From an uncultured Holophagaceae bacterium (GTDB taxonomy: Bacteria; Acidobacteriota; Holophagae; Holophagales; Holophagaceae): DNA of 64,000 nt. Shown one piece after another: positions 1 to 12,435 of the stretch. Both the position numbers and the translations under genes were made by a program. Every line of letters starts with the position of its first letter. Position 1 is the first letter of the stretch. The notes below the pieces were generated by a model that was given only the letters and a program-made list of their open reading frames with translations, did not search any database and was not told the DNA's origin. The stretch spans positions 18,803 through 82,802 of the forward strand of contig CAIMQW010000093.1 of the NCBI GenBank assembly GCA_903843705.1, written 5' to 3'.

Positions 1-18
1 GGCTGGGCTTCCTCTGAT

Positions 19-807
19 TCAGCGGCCCCGGAGTGCCACCAGCAGCGCCATAGCAACCAGCAGCACAGAGAAGAACTGCTTCAGCCGGCCGCCCGGCAGG
101 CGGGTGGCCACTTTCGCTCCGACCAGCGCCCCAATCGCGAAGCCCACGGCCACGCCGCCGATGATCAGCCAGGGCAGGCCGCCCTGGGCCCTGCTGTAGA
201 TGTAGACCGCCGGCAAACCGATGGGCGGCAGCAGCATCATGAGGCTGGCGAGTTGGGCCTCGTGCTGGGTCATTCGAAACCGCGCAGCCAGCAGGGGGAT
301 GACCACCACCGCGCCGCCCAGACCCGTTAGACCCGAGACCAGGCCCGCCAGCGCGCCAATGGGCAGTCCCTGGGACCAGAGCCCCCGATGTACTTCCAGA
401 GGCTCGGCCTCACGGTCCACGGCGGGCAACTCCAGGCGGAGGTGGGTCCGGATAGCGAGGAACAGCAGGAAAGCCGCGAAGCCATAGCGCAGCAGCCAGG
501 AGGGGATGCCGTTGGCCACCAGGGAGCCACCCGTGACGCCGAACAGGAAGCCCAGGATCAACACGCCCACCAGTGGCAGGCTGGAGGCCACCCCCCGCCG
601 GTGGTACTGCAGTACCGCCGGCAGCCCCGTCGGCAGCAGCATGGCCGCCAGGGTGGCGCCCTGGGCCCGGTGTTGGTCCAGGCCCAGGATCGTACCCAGC
701 AGGGGCACCATGACCAGGCCGCCGCCCACCCCGAACAGCCCGGCCAGAAGCCCGCCACTCAAGCCGGTACCTAGGCCCGCCAGCAGGTGGTTCGTGTCCA
801 TGAGCAT
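19..807 (-). CDS. TauE/SafE family sulfite exporter-like permease
   Basis: Predicted inner-membrane permease of the TauE/SafE (DUF81) family, which exports sulfite or organosulfonates or moves other small anions; substrate is not determinable here. About 262 residues with roughly eight hydrophobic segments and two repeated halves, each opening with a glycine-rich 'GLFGVGGG' or 'GLTGLGGA' motif typical of the family. The ORF track extends far upstream, but the ATG at 807 (MLMDTN) follows a good GGAGGGAG ribosome site about 5 nt away; the ATG at 801 is an alternative. The longer extension is the shadow of the divergent neighbour. It is divergent from the phosphoesterase-like gene, with a 99-nt gap that probably holds both promoters. 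Family is clear, substrate is unknown. Confidence 0.85.
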   Translation of the reverse strand: MLMDTNHLLAGLGTGLSGGLLAGLFGVGGGLVMVPLLGTILGLDQHRAQGATLAAMLLPTGLPAVLQYHRRGVASSLPLVGVLILGFLFGVTGGSLVANGIPSWLLRYGFAAFLLFLAIRTHLRLELPAVDREAEPLEVHRGLWSQGLPIGALAGLVSGLTGLGGAVVVIPLLAARFRMTQHEAQLASLMMLLPPIGLPAVYIYSRAQGGLPWLIIGGVAVGFAIGALVGAKVATRLPGGRLKQFFSVLLVAMALLVALRGR

Positions 808-906
808 GCACTCTCCCTCCCGGGATTCTGGCGCATTGCGGGCGCCGGCGCGACCAGGGACCGCTCTGACGGCTGCTCGTGGTCCAATGGAGGTCCGGAG
901 GCCCCT

Positions 907-1683
907 GTGCAGGTCCAGCTTAACGAGGAAGTGGTGCTCGACAGCCGTCGGGCCGTCTGGCTGCCCCGGCACAAGACCCTGGTGCTCTCGGACCTCTTTT
1001 TCGGCCTGGGCGCAGCCCGCCGCCGCCGCCCCGACCCCATGCCCGCCACACCTCAGATGGAGATTTGGGAGCGGGTCTTCAGCCTCCTGGACGAGTACGC
1101 GCCGGAGCAGGTGGCCCTCCTGGGGGACCTCAAGCCCAGCCAGGGCACCGTGGAGGGCGAGGAGGCCGACGAGCTCCGCACCATCTTCCGCAAGCTCAAG
1201 GGTGGCGGCCGCAAGGTGATCCAGGTGGTGGGCCACCCGGACCGCAGCAGTGGCCCGGCGCTGGACGGCACCGGCATCGTGCCCGTGGAGCAGCACCGCG
1301 TGGGCCCCTTCACCCTCATGCATCGCCGCCGCATCTTTGTCTATCCCCGCCACGACCCGTCCACAGGCTTCTGGATCAATGGCGGCGTGCACCCCCTCTT
1401 TGCAGTGCCCAGCCCCGGCCCCCAGGGCGAGCCTGACTGGTTGCGCCTGCCTGCCTTCCTCTACACCGGCTTCGCGCTGGTGATGCCGCCCTTCGTGAGC
1501 TACGCCCAGGGCTTCGAGGTGATCCAGCCCGAGCGTCTGCCCCGCCAGGCTCGGGTCTGGAAGCTGCTCGCGGACCGCCTGAGCGCTGTGGATCTGGGCG
1601 AGCTACCGCCCACCCCCGAGCACCTCCGCACCCTCACACGCCCCACCCGGAAGGGCAAGGACCCCAGCAAGGCGGAAGACTAG
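907..1683 (+). CDS. Metallophosphoesterase-like protein, degenerate active site (PdeM-like)
   Basis: Looks like the calcineurin-type phosphoesterase family that includes ligase-associated PdeM (YbbF/MJ0037-like). The motif blocks are in order but altered: 'SDLFFG' where SDLHLG is usual, 'LLGDLK' (GD kept), 'VGHPD' where GNHD is usual, and 'NGGVHP' where GHxHP is usual. Several metal ligands (His of block 1, Asn of GNHD, first His of GHxH) therefore appear lost, so catalytic activity is doubtful. GTG at 907 is chosen: GGAG lies 8 nt upstream and conserved sequence begins right after it; the upstream ORF part overlaps the divergent gene's promoter. 258 residues. No DNA ligase or helicase partner is adjacent, unlike classic PdeM loci. 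It ends 7 nt before the convergent DUF192 gene. Confidence 0.65.
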   Translation: MQVQLNEEVVLDSRRAVWLPRHKTLVLSDLFFGLGAARRRRPDPMPATPQMEIWERVFSLLDEYAPEQVALLGDLKPSQGTVEGEEADELRTIFRKLKGGGRKVIQVVGHPDRSSGPALDGTGIVPVEQHRVGPFTLMHRRRIFVYPRHDPSTGFWINGGVHPLFAVPSPGPQGEPDWLRLPAFLYTGFALVMPPFVSYAQGFEVIQPERLPRQARVWKLLADRLSAVDLGELPPTPEHLRTLTRPTRKGKDPSKAED

Positions 1684-1690
1684 GGCCCGG

Positions 1691-2173
1691 CTACTTCTTC
1701 TTGGCCTTGGCCGCGGGCACCCCGCCGCGCACGACCCGGCCATCGTCCAGGGTGAGCTCCCAGCCCAGGCGGTCGCCCTTCTTCAGGCCCAGGCGCTTGA
1801 AGGTGCCCGCCGCGAACTCGACGAAGTGCCTAGAGGAAACCGATCCCCCGTAGCTGGGACAGTCATCCCCGCGCATGGGGCTGCAGGGGGGAACGTGCTC
1901 GGCGGTCTCCACCACCCGGCCCTCAGCATCAACCCAGGCTACGTCCAGGGCGATGAGGCAGTTCTTCATCCAGATCGCATGGTCGCCGTCCGCGGAATAG
2001 ACGAAGAACATGCAGCGGTCCTTCGGCAGGCTCTGGCGGTACATCAAGCCCTTGGCCTTTTCCGGCTCGGTGGCGGCTACCTCGGATATAAAGGCTGTCT
2101 GCTTGAAGGTGACGGTGCCTCCACCTCCCGCCAGCAGGGGGAGGGACAGCAGGACGGCGAGCCAAAAGCGCAT
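1691..2173 (-). CDS. DUF192 family secreted protein
   Basis: A 160-residue protein with an N-terminal signal peptide (MRFWLAVLLSLPLLAGGG) and a DUF192 domain. Family hallmarks visible are the block around 'KGLMYRQSLP', 'MFFVYSADGDHAIWMKN' and the later 'SSRHFVEFAAGTFKRLG' block. DUF192 proteins are small exported or periplasmic proteins without an established biochemical role. The ATG at 2173 is preferred over the longer ORF because the signal peptide starts there. The lysine-rich C-terminus (AAKAKKK) is odd but short. It converges on the phosphoesterase-like gene and is divergent from the DUF5916 gene, sharing a 117-nt intergenic region. Confidence 0.85.
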   Translation of the reverse strand: MRFWLAVLLSLPLLAGGGGTVTFKQTAFISEVAATEPEKAKGLMYRQSLPKDRCMFFVYSADGDHAIWMKNCLIALDVAWVDAEGRVVETAEHVPPCSPMRGDDCPSYGGSVSSRHFVEFAAGTFKRLGLKKGDRLGWELTLDDGRVVRGGVPAAKAKKK

Positions 2174-2290
2174 GGTGACTCCTCGAAGCAGGGCCGACCC
2201 GCCGGAGTGGGCCACCCGGGACATGATAACCGGTGGCCTGTGGCACCATGGCGGTGGCGGCCAGGAGGGCGCCCGACCTCCGGGAGACCG

Positions 2291-4720
2291 ATGCGTCTGG
2301 CCGCCGCCATCACCCTGTGCGCCGCCCTCCCGATGTTGGGCGCCCCCGTGGAGGGGCTCCGGGCCGTGCGACTGGCCGCGGGCATCCAAGTGGATGGCCG
2401 CCTAGACGAGCGGGACTGGGCCCGGGCCCCGGTGGCCACGGGCTTCACCCAGGAGTGGCCCATTCGTAGCGGGCCGGCCCACCAGCGCACCGAGGTGCGC
2501 GTGCTCTTCGACGACCGCTTCCTCTACGTGGGGGCCCGGATGCACCACGACCCCGCCCTGGACAAGGGGCCTGCGGACGTGGTCAAGCGCCTCCACCGGC
2601 GGGACCAGGACAGCCTGGGGGACTGGTTTGGGGTGGCCATCGACTCCAACCACGACCACCGCACCGCCATGGTCTTTGAGGTCAATGCCGCCGGGGTCCA
2701 GAAAGACCAGGTGATCTACAACGACGGCAGCTATGACGTGAACTGGGACGGGGTCTGGGAGAGCGGGGTCACTTCCGACGAGGGGGGCTGGACCGCCGAG
2801 CTGAAGATCCCGCTCTCCCTCCTCCGCTTCAAGCCGGGTGAGCAGGCCCAGAGCTGGGGCATCAACTTCAGCCGGGTGGATCAGGGGGTGGTGCGAGAGT
2901 CCAGCCGCTGGATGGTGGTCCCCCGAGGCGGCACCGGCTACGTCAGCCACTTCCCACTCCTGGAGGGCCTGGAGGGCCTCAGCCCCCAGCCTCGGCGGGA
3001 GGTCCTGCCCTACCTGTCGGCCGCCCGGAAATTCGAGACCGCCCGCACCTACGACGACCGCCAATGGGAGGGCCGGGGTGGCCTGGACGCCCGCTGGGGC
3101 CTAAGCACCGCCTCCCAGATTGACCTTAGCGTGCGGCCGGACTTCGGGCAGGTGGAGGTGGACCAGGCAGTGCTGAATCTGGGCACGGTGGAGACCTTCT
3201 TCCCGGAGAAGCGCCCCTTCTTCCTGGAGGGCATGGATATCTTCAGGGTGGCGGGACCGGACCTGCTCTACACCCGCCGCATCGGCCAGGGGCTGGCGGA
3301 TCCCGTCCTCGCCACCGGGGAGACCCTGAAGGACCGGCCCAACGCCACGGACATCCTGGCGGCGGCCAAGTACACCGCCAAGTACCCTACAGGCACCCAG
3401 GTGGGCCTCCTGGCCGCCTCGGTGGAGCCGGCCCGGGCCACTGTGCAGGACCCCAGCGGCCAGGACGTCCAGCGGGAGCTGTGGCCCCACACGGCCTACG
3501 GCATCCTGCGGGTGCAGCAGGTGATGGACGAGCGCGGCAGCTACGTGGGGTTCTTTGCCTCCGCCGTGGACCAGGCGGGACCGGCGGGGCGGGAAGCCCA
3601 GGTCCAGGCCCTGGACTCAGCCTTCAAGAGCGAGGACCGGAGCCGGGTCCTGGAGGTCACCGCCAGCCGCAGCCAGACCGGCACCCAGGCCGCCCAAGAG
3701 CATGGCTGGCGGGGCCGCCTCCGCCTCCACCAGGAGTGGAAGGACGGCTGGGCCCTGGAGGCCCAGGCCATCCAGGCCGGTCGGGCCTACAACCCCAACG
3801 ACTTGGGCTACCTGGGCCGCGCCGACGAGCGCCGCACCTACGCCGCCCTGACCCGGGCCTGGGACCGCAACTGGGGGCCCCTGCTGGCCTGGAGCGCCGG
3901 CCTCAGCCACACCAGCGCCGAGGACCAGGCGGGTCACACCTTCCAGCGCCGCTTCAGCACCTGGGGCCGCACGGACTTCGTGAACTTCTTCTCCCTCTGG
4001 GGCGGAGCGGCCCTGGACCTGCCGGTGGCGGACGACCGGGAGCTTCGGACCTACGCCGACCCCGTGAAGAAATACCTCCCGCGGCCCGCAATCCCCTCCG
4101 CCAACCTGGGCTTCGACACCCCTGCCAACCGACCCTGGTACCTGCGCCTCAGCACCAGCCGGGCCTGGGCCGAGGGCGGCCCCGCCACCTCAGGAACCCT
4201 GTTCCAGAGTGTGAAGCCCGCCACCAACCTGGAGCTCCAGGTCTCCACCTCACTGACCCGGGAGGAGGGTGGTCGCCGCTGGATGGAGACCCCCGTGGCT
4301 ACGCCCATCGTGGGCCTGCGCCGCCTCAGCCAGCTCAACCAGACCCTGCGGGTGGCCTACGCCTTCACGCCTCGCCTCACTGTGCAGTTCTTTAGCCAGT
4401 GGTTGGGCGCCAGCTGGCACTCCCGGGACCTGAAGCACTACGTGGATGACCACACCCTGGGGGACGGCCTGCCCTCGGACCAGCCCGCAGGCACCTCGCC
4501 GCAGACCGCCTTCAGCTACCGGGCCTGGAACCTGAACCTCATCACCCGCTGGGAGTTCCGGCCTGGCTCCACCTTCTTCTTCGTCTACACCCATGGTGCC
4601 AACAGCAGCGTCCTCGCCAACGATCACGCCGCCCTGGTGCCGGGACCCGATCTGGCGGTGCTGCGCCACCTGCCCTCGGACGATGTGATCCAGGCCAAGA
4701 TCAGCTGGCTGTTCCGTTAG
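2291..4720 (+). CDS. DUF5916 protein with N-terminal CBM9-like domain
   Basis: An 809-residue exported protein. A signal peptide (MRLAAAITLCAALPMLGAP) is followed by a carbohydrate-binding family 9-like beta-sandwich (about residues 25-200, with 'IQVDGRLDERDWARA', 'VRVLFDDRFLYVGARM' and 'DDFGVAIDS'-like strands). A long DUF5916 region follows, including 'FPEKRPFFLEGMDIF', the family's most recognisable block. The C-terminal half has alternating aromatic strands and ends in 'ISWLFR', resembling an outer-membrane beta-barrel. Such proteins are common in Acidobacteriota and Bacteroidota; function is not established, sugar binding or uptake being a guess. ATG 2291 is chosen because the signal peptide starts there, with GGGAG just upstream. 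Its TAG stop shares 4 nt with the convergent thyX stop. Confidence 0.85.
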   Translation: MRLAAAITLCAALPMLGAPVEGLRAVRLAAGIQVDGRLDERDWARAPVATGFTQEWPIRSGPAHQRTEVRVLFDDRFLYVGARMHHDPALDKGPADVVKRLHRRDQDSLGDWFGVAIDSNHDHRTAMVFEVNAAGVQKDQVIYNDGSYDVNWDGVWESGVTSDEGGWTAELKIPLSLLRFKPGEQAQSWGINFSRVDQGVVRESSRWMVVPRGGTGYVSHFPLLEGLEGLSPQPRREVLPYLSAARKFETARTYDDRQWEGRGGLDARWGLSTASQIDLSVRPDFGQVEVDQAVLNLGTVETFFPEKRPFFLEGMDIFRVAGPDLLYTRRIGQGLADPVLATGETLKDRPNATDILAAAKYTAKYPTGTQVGLLAASVEPARATVQDPSGQDVQRELWPHTAYGILRVQQVMDERGSYVGFFASAVDQAGPAGREAQVQALDSAFKSEDRSRVLEVTASRSQTGTQAAQEHGWRGRLRLHQEWKDGWALEAQAIQAGRAYNPNDLGYLGRADERRTYAALTRAWDRNWGPLLAWSAGLSHTSAEDQAGHTFQRRFSTWGRTDFVNFFSLWGGAALDLPVADDRELRTYADPVKKYLPRPAIPSANLGFDTPANRPWYLRLSTSRAWAEGGPATSGTLFQSVKPATNLELQVSTSLTREEGGRRWMETPVATPIVGLRRLSQLNQTLRVAYAFTPRLTVQFFSQWLGASWHSRDLKHYVDDHTLGDGLPSDQPAGTSPQTAFSYRAWNLNLITRWEFRPGSTFFFVYTHGANSSVLANDHAALVPGPDLAVLRHLPSDDVIQAKISWLFR

Positions 4721-5394
4721 CGCGCCGTTGCCAGCAAGGCCTTGAGGCCCACGGGGTAGAGGGGCTCCACCACGGACCTCACGGCGGCGGCGTACTGTTG
4801 GATCTCCCACTGGGCGTGGCCATCTGAGCGGAGGCGGATGAAGTGGGCCACGGCCTGGAGGCTCACGGTCCAGTAGACCTCCGAGTAGAGGCCCAGGGGC
4901 AGCACGCAGCGGGCCTGCTCCCGGCAGACGCCCAGCGACAACAGCTCCTTGTAGTGCGCCACGGCACCACGACAGCTCTCCAGGTAGGTGACCATGGCCT
5001 GCTCCCGGTTGGCCACGTCGATGGCCCCCTCGCTGCCCTGCTTGTTCACCTTTGCCTGCCGGCGGAACGCCTCGGGCACGAAGAACTCGTCCTCAGGGAA
5101 CTCCACATATCGGCCGGAGATCTCATTAAACTCCGACGCAATGCGGTGCTTCATCCACTGCCGGAAGACGAAGATTGGGGCCTTCACGTGGAGGGTGAGG
5201 GCCGTGTGGCGGAAGGGCGAGGTGTGCTCGTGCGCTGCCAGGTAGTCCACCAGCTTGGCGTCGGCTTCCTCGAAGGTCTCCTTGGTCTTACCGAAGGAGA
5301 CCCGGGCTGCATTCACCACACTGAGGTCGGACCCCATGTGGTCGACGAGGCGCACGAAGCCTTTGTCGAGGACCTTGATCTCGGGGTTCGTCAT
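4717..5394 (-). CDS. thyX: FAD-dependent thymidylate synthase ThyX
   Basis: Flavin-dependent thymidylate synthase, converting dUMP to dTMP with methylene-THF and reduced FAD; cytoplasmic. The ThyX signature (RHRxxSxNExSxRY) is present as '[15 protein letters not shown]' at residues 82-96, with the first Arg replaced by Lys. 225 residues, normal for the family. The downstream '[20 protein letters not shown]' region matches the substrate-binding block. ATG 5394 is chosen over the upstream ORF start because homology begins at it and GGAG lies about 7 nt upstream. Divergent from the transaldolase gene. I did not see thyA or folA in the window, so ThyX may be the route to dTMP. Confidence 0.96.
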   Translation of the reverse strand: MTNPEIKVLDKGFVRLVDHMGSDLSVVNAARVSFGKTKETFEEADAKLVDYLAAHEHTSPFRHTALTLHVKAPIFVFRQWMKHRIASEFNEISGRYVEFPEDEFFVPEAFRRQAKVNKQGSEGAIDVANREQAMVTYLESCRGAVAHYKELLSLGVCREQARCVLPLGLYSEVYWTVSLQAVAHFIRLRSDGHAQWEIQQYAAAVRSVVEPLYPVGLKALLATAR

Positions 5395-5489
5395 GGGCGG
5401 GCTCCGGGTCTCAGGGTATCGCGGCGGAGGGGGCCCGTCCCCTCCCGGACCGGCGCCCCCTGGTATCCTGGGGGCCAACCGGAGTCCCC

Positions 5490-6137
5490 ATGCGCTTTTT
5501 TATCGATACCGCCAACATCGACGAGATCAAGCGCATCAACGCGCTCGGCGTCCTGGACGGCGTGACCACCAACCCCAGCCTCATCGCCAAGGAAACAGGC
5601 AAGCCCTTCGAGGAAATCATCGCGGAGATCTGCGGCATCGTGGACGGCCCCATCAGCGCCGAGGTCATCGGCCTGGAGGCCCCGGGCATGATCGAGGAGG
5701 GCCGCCGCCTTGCGAAGATCCACAAGAATGTCGTGGTGAAGCTGCCCCTCATCGCCGAGGGCCTCAAGGCCTGCAAGGCCCTCACAGCCGAAGGCATCCG
5801 CACCAACGTCACTCTTTGCTTCAGCTCCACCCAGGCCCTCATGGCCGCCAAGGCTGGCGCCACCTATGTGTCGCCCTTTGTGGGCCGCCTGGACGACATC
5901 AACCTCGACGGCATGGAGCTGATCCGCGAGATCTGCGCCATCTATGAGAACTACGACTTCGATACCCAGTGCCTGGCCGCCAGCATCCGCAGCCCCCGGC
6001 ATGTCACCGAATCCGCCCTGGCCGGCGCCCATGTGGCCACCATCCCCACCAAGGTCTTCGACCAGATGCTGAAGCACCCTCTCACCGACAAGGGCGTCGA
6101 AGGCTTCTTGGCGGATTGGAAAAAGAGCGGGCGGTAG
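5490..6137 (+). CDS. tal: Transaldolase / fructose-6-phosphate aldolase family protein
   Basis: Small (215-residue) class I aldolase of the MipB/TalC subfamily, acting in the non-oxidative pentose phosphate pathway. It begins '[16 protein letters not shown]' and carries '[12 protein letters not shown]' plus the Schiff-base lysine K84 in 'VVVKLPL'. The C-terminal '[24 protein letters not shown]' block is the family hallmark. ATG is 5 nt after GGAG. Transaldolase and fructose-6-phosphate aldolase cannot be separated confidently by eye; most bacterial members annotated this way act as transaldolases. Single gene, divergent from thyX and followed by the aspartase fusion. Confidence 0.95.
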   Translation: MRFFIDTANIDEIKRINALGVLDGVTTNPSLIAKETGKPFEEIIAEICGIVDGPISAEVIGLEAPGMIEEGRRLAKIHKNVVVKLPLIAEGLKACKALTAEGIRTNVTLCFSSTQALMAAKAGATYVSPFVGRLDDINLDGMELIREICAIYENYDFDTQCLAASIRSPRHVTESALAGAHVATIPTKVFDQMLKHPLTDKGVEGFLADWKKSGR

Positions 6138-6252
6138 GGCTCCCCTATACGAATCGTAAAGGCAACCGACCGCCGGGTTCATTCGTGACCAGGTTCTCCG
6201 GTGATCTCAGTACCATGGCCCCTGCCCGGTTCCGGGCCCCGAGGTGCTGTCC

Positions 6253-8112
<1,860 letters not shown>

Positions 8113-8232
8113 CCGCCCAGCACCTACCAGGGGCTCCCGGCGCACTCGGATGCCCGGCTCGCCGGAGGTCCGGTTAAACTGGTTGGTGAACCCCATTTAT
8201 CGACAGCCTTTTTCACCATCGGGAGCCCCCTC

Positions 8233-9771
<1,539 letters not shown>

Positions 9772-9820
9772 CCCATCTGACACAAGCGGTAGGATGCGGG
9801 AACCCCTTCCTGGAGTTCCT

Positions 9821-10423
9821 GTGCGATTGCTTGCCTGCTGCCTGCTGGCCCTCCCGCTCCTTTCTCAGGCCCTGGAGGAAGGCTCCTTCCGGGGTGACCC
9901 CAAGCACCTCGCTGCCGCCTGTGCAGACCGGGCCCGGCTGCTGCGCCCCAAGGACGCCAAGATGCTCGCCGAGTACGGGCGCTCCTTCCTGGTGGCTGGC
10001 GAGCGAGCTAAGGCCGAGGAGTGCTTCCAGGCGGCTCGCATTGAAAGCCCCAAGGACGCGGACGTCCACCGCCTCATCGCTTTAGCCTGGCTGCGGGGCG
10101 GCCAGCGCACCGAGGCCCTGAAGGCCATCGCCGACATGCAGACCCTGGACCCCAAGGCCAAGAACGCCTTCACCCGCGCGGCGGTGAACCTGCAGGACTT
10201 CGGGCTCGCCAAAGAGGCGGACACACTCATGGAGCGGGCCTGGATCCTGGATCCCTCCGACTGGCAAAACTGCATCTTCTTCGGCCGTGCAGCCCTGCGG
10301 AAGGCCCGTCGGGAAGCGGCCGCCAAGTGGTTCTCCCGGGCGACCCAGGCCAAGCCCACGGAGGAGCGCATGTGGAACGCCGTCGCCCTCGCCTACGCCG
10401 ACAACGGCGCCGAACCGAACTAG
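9821..10423 (+). CDS. Exported tetratricopeptide-repeat protein (paralogue 1)
   Basis: A 200-residue secreted TPR protein. The GTG start at 9821 begins a signal peptide (VRLLACCLLALPLLSQA) and has GGAG 6 nt upstream; the longer ATG start would disrupt the signal sequence. Repeat-like helices run from 'LRPKDAKMLAEYGRSFLVAG' to the C-terminus. It is clearly paralogous to the next gene, sharing blocks such as (L/S)(R/K)PKDAK-x-LAE and 'AKAEECFQAARIESPKD' versus 'PKAEAAFREAELREPKD'. The gap to the paralogue is 13 nt, so they form one transcript with the CPBP gene. Function unknown; periplasmic protein-protein interaction is the family expectation. Confidence 0.82.
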   Translation: MRLLACCLLALPLLSQALEEGSFRGDPKHLAAACADRARLLRPKDAKMLAEYGRSFLVAGERAKAEECFQAARIESPKDADVHRLIALAWLRGGQRTEALKAIADMQTLDPKAKNAFTRAAVNLQDFGLAKEADTLMERAWILDPSDWQNCIFFGRAALRKARREAAAKWFSRATQAKPTEERMWNAVALAYADNGAEPN

Positions 10424-10436
10424 CCCCGGGAGTCCC

Positions 10437-11063
10437 ATGCGCGCTGCCCTGCTCCTTTTCGCAACCCTCAGCCTTGCCGGCCAGGGCGCTGCCCCGCTGC
10501 CGGGTCTCGCCTCCTTCGACGAGGCCTTCTTCGCGGGCGACCGGCGCGCCATCCTCGAGGCCTGCGCGGACAAGGCCCGCTCCCTCAAGCCCAAGGACGC
10601 GAAGTACCTCGCAGAGTGCGGCCGAGCCTACCTGGCGGCCCTGGATAAGCCCAAGGCCGAGGCGGCCTTCCGCGAGGCGGAGCTGCGCGAGCCCAAGGAC
10701 GGTCTCGTGCTGCGGCTCATCGCCCAGGGCTGGCTCAAGCATGGCTACAAGAGCGAGGCGCTGGAGGGCTACGGCAAGATCCTCGTACGCGACCCCAAAA
10801 ACAAAGAGGCGGTCAGCCTGGCCGCCGTGGACCTGGCCGAAGTGGGCCTAGTCAATGAGGCCGAGCGTTACATGGGCGCCATGACCCTGCTGGACAAGGA
10901 CGCCTGGGAGCGCTTCCTGCAGTTCGGGCGGGCCCTCCTGGTCGCCGGGCAGCGCAAGAAGGCAGCGACCTGGTTCGCCCGCGCCGCCATCCTGAAGCCC
11001 AACGAGGAGAAGCTGTTCCTTGAGCTCTCCCGCATCTTTGCCGAGACCCAGAGCGTCATGTAA
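10437..11063 (+). CDS. Exported tetratricopeptide-repeat protein (paralogue 2)
   Basis: A 208-residue secreted TPR protein and tandem duplicate of the previous gene. The ATG at 10437 follows GGGAG 5 nt upstream and starts the signal peptide MRAALLLFATLSLAGQGAA. TPR-like helix pairs include 'AKYLAECGRAYLAALDKPKA' and 'WFARAAILKPNEEKLFLELS'. Its TAA stop overlaps the ATG of the CPBP protease gene (TAATG), so translation is coupled. Position inside the operon suggests a periplasmic role linked to the membrane protease, but this is only inference. Confidence 0.82.
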   Translation: MRAALLLFATLSLAGQGAAPLPGLASFDEAFFAGDRRAILEACADKARSLKPKDAKYLAECGRAYLAALDKPKAEAAFREAELREPKDGLVLRLIAQGWLKHGYKSEALEGYGKILVRDPKNKEAVSLAAVDLAEVGLVNEAERYMGAMTLLDKDAWERFLQFGRALLVAGQRKKAATWFARAAILKPNEEKLFLELSRIFAETQSVM

Positions 11064-11941
11064 TGCCGGCCTACCTGCGCAAGGTCTTCCTGGATCCCGA
11101 AGGCGCCCTCCGGAATGGCTGGAAGGCCCTGAGCTACTTCCTGCTGGTGGTGGCCCTGAGCCTGCTCCTCACGCCCGTCTACCGCCTGCTGCCACGCCCC
11201 CTCCGGGCCGGGTTCCCGGCCCAGGGGACCGGAGTCCTGGCCTGCCTCGCCGCCGCCTGGTGCTTTCTCCGCACCGAGGGCGCCCCGCTGGGCTCCCTCG
11301 GACTCCGCCTCAACGGTCGCTTCCTGAGCCACCTGCTCCTCGGCACCCTGGGTGGCTGCGCGCTCATCGGAGCCGCGGCCGGGCTGGTCTGGTCCCTGGG
11401 GGGTCTGCACTGGACCCGCACGCCCGGGGTGGGCATTGCCCCCCTCGCCAAGGCCGCGTGGCTCTTCCTTGCTGTCGCCCTCTTCGAGGAGCTGCTCTTC
11501 CGTGGCTACGCCTTCCAGCGGGCCGCCCGGGGCCTAGGTTTCACGGGTGCCCAGACGGCCTTTGCGCTGATCTTCGCCCTGCTCCACTGGGGCAATCCGG
11601 GCATGGCCGGCGCGACCAGGGCCTGGGCCACGGTGAACATCGCCCTGGCGGCGCTGCTGCTGGGCTTTTGCTGGCGCCGCACCGGGAGCCTCGCCCTCCC
11701 CATTGGCGTGCACCTCGGCTGGAACTGGACCCAGGGCAGCCTGCTCGGCTTCGGCGTCAGCGGCACCGCCAGCCAGGGCTGGTGGACGCCCGTCTTCCAC
11801 GGCCGGCCCGAGTGGCTGACAGGCGGCAGCTTCGGCCTGGAAGCGAGCCTTCCTGGTGTCTTGGTGTGCGGAGCGGCGGTGCTGGCGCTGGGGGCCTGGA
11901 AGGGCTCTACCGGCGGTGCTTCCACTGCTTCGGAGTCTTGA
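11063..11941 (+). CDS. CPBP family intramembrane glutamic endopeptidase
   Basis: A 292-residue multi-pass membrane protein of the CPBP/Abi (CAAX protease and bacteriocin-processing) family. The three catalytic motifs are intact: EExxxR as 'EELLFRGY', FxxxH as 'FALLHWGNP', and HxxxN as 'HLGWNW'. About seven to eight transmembrane segments surround them. Members are membrane glutamic proteases implicated in prenyl-protein or bacteriocin processing; the substrate here is unknown. Translation is coupled to the upstream TPR gene through a TAATG overlap. The 3' end overlaps the convergent GNAT gene by 35 nt. Confidence 0.9.
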   Translation: MPAYLRKVFLDPEGALRNGWKALSYFLLVVALSLLLTPVYRLLPRPLRAGFPAQGTGVLACLAAAWCFLRTEGAPLGSLGLRLNGRFLSHLLLGTLGGCALIGAAAGLVWSLGGLHWTRTPGVGIAPLAKAAWLFLAVALFEELLFRGYAFQRAARGLGFTGAQTAFALIFALLHWGNPGMAGATRAWATVNIALAALLLGFCWRRTGSLALPIGVHLGWNWTQGSLLGFGVSGTASQGWWTPVFHGRPEWLTGGSFGLEASLPGVLVCGAAVLALGAWKGSTGGASTASES

Positions 11942-12407
11942 TCCCGGCACCCATCACCAGGCGCATCTCGCTGGTGGGCACGAAGCCCATGCGCTGATAC
12001 ATGCCTTCGGCTTCCAGGCTGGCGTGGAGCTCCATGATCTCGATGCCCAGGCCCCGGGCCAGCTCCAGCGCGGCGTCCGTGATGTGTCCCGCCAGGCCCT
12101 TCCGACGGTGGGAAGGCAGCGTGTACAGGTTGAAGAGATAGCCGCGCACAGAGAGCGGTGTCACCGGCGTGGGCAGGGTGTCCTTCAGCAGCAGCAGGAC
12201 ACTGACCACCGCCCGCCCGTCCTCCTCGAGGAGCAGGCCGCGGCACTGGCCAGTCACCAGCCAGCCGCGCAACTGGGTACGGAAGGCTTCGCCCATGCGC
12301 TTCAGGCCCTCCTCGGTGCCCATCTCCATGTCGCGGAACATGGCGACGCGATGGGCCACATGGGTTTCCAGATCAGACAGGGTAGAGGTACGCAGTGTCG
12401 GAGTCAT
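11907..12407 (-). CDS. GNAT family N-acetyltransferase
   Basis: A 166-residue GNAT-fold acetyltransferase. The acetyl-CoA pyrophosphate-binding loop appears as 'LPSHRRKGLAGHITDAALELA' (R/QxxGxG/A type), preceded by strand 'SVRGYLFNLYTL' and followed by 'LHASLEAEGMYQRMGFVPTSEM', the family's usual C-terminal block. Substrate unknown. The start at 12407 (MTPTLRTS) is preferred over 12437 because it has a GGTGG just upstream and leaves 28 nt to the divergent MBL gene. It overlaps the end of the convergent CPBP gene by 35 nt. Confidence 0.85.
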   Translation of the reverse strand: MTPTLRTSTLSDLETHVAHRVAMFRDMEMGTEEGLKRMGEAFRTQLRGWLVTGQCRGLLLEEDGRAVVSVLLLLKDTLPTPVTPLSVRGYLFNLYTLPSHRRKGLAGHITDAALELARGLGIEIMELHASLEAEGMYQRMGFVPTSEMRLVMGAGIKTPKQWKHRR

Positions 12408-12435
12408 GCCACCAGTGTAGGCGGTATCCTGGGCC

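Noticed and set aside
2402-3064. 220-codon minus-strand ORF within the DUF5916 gene
   Set aside because: Shadow frame of a clear coding gene.
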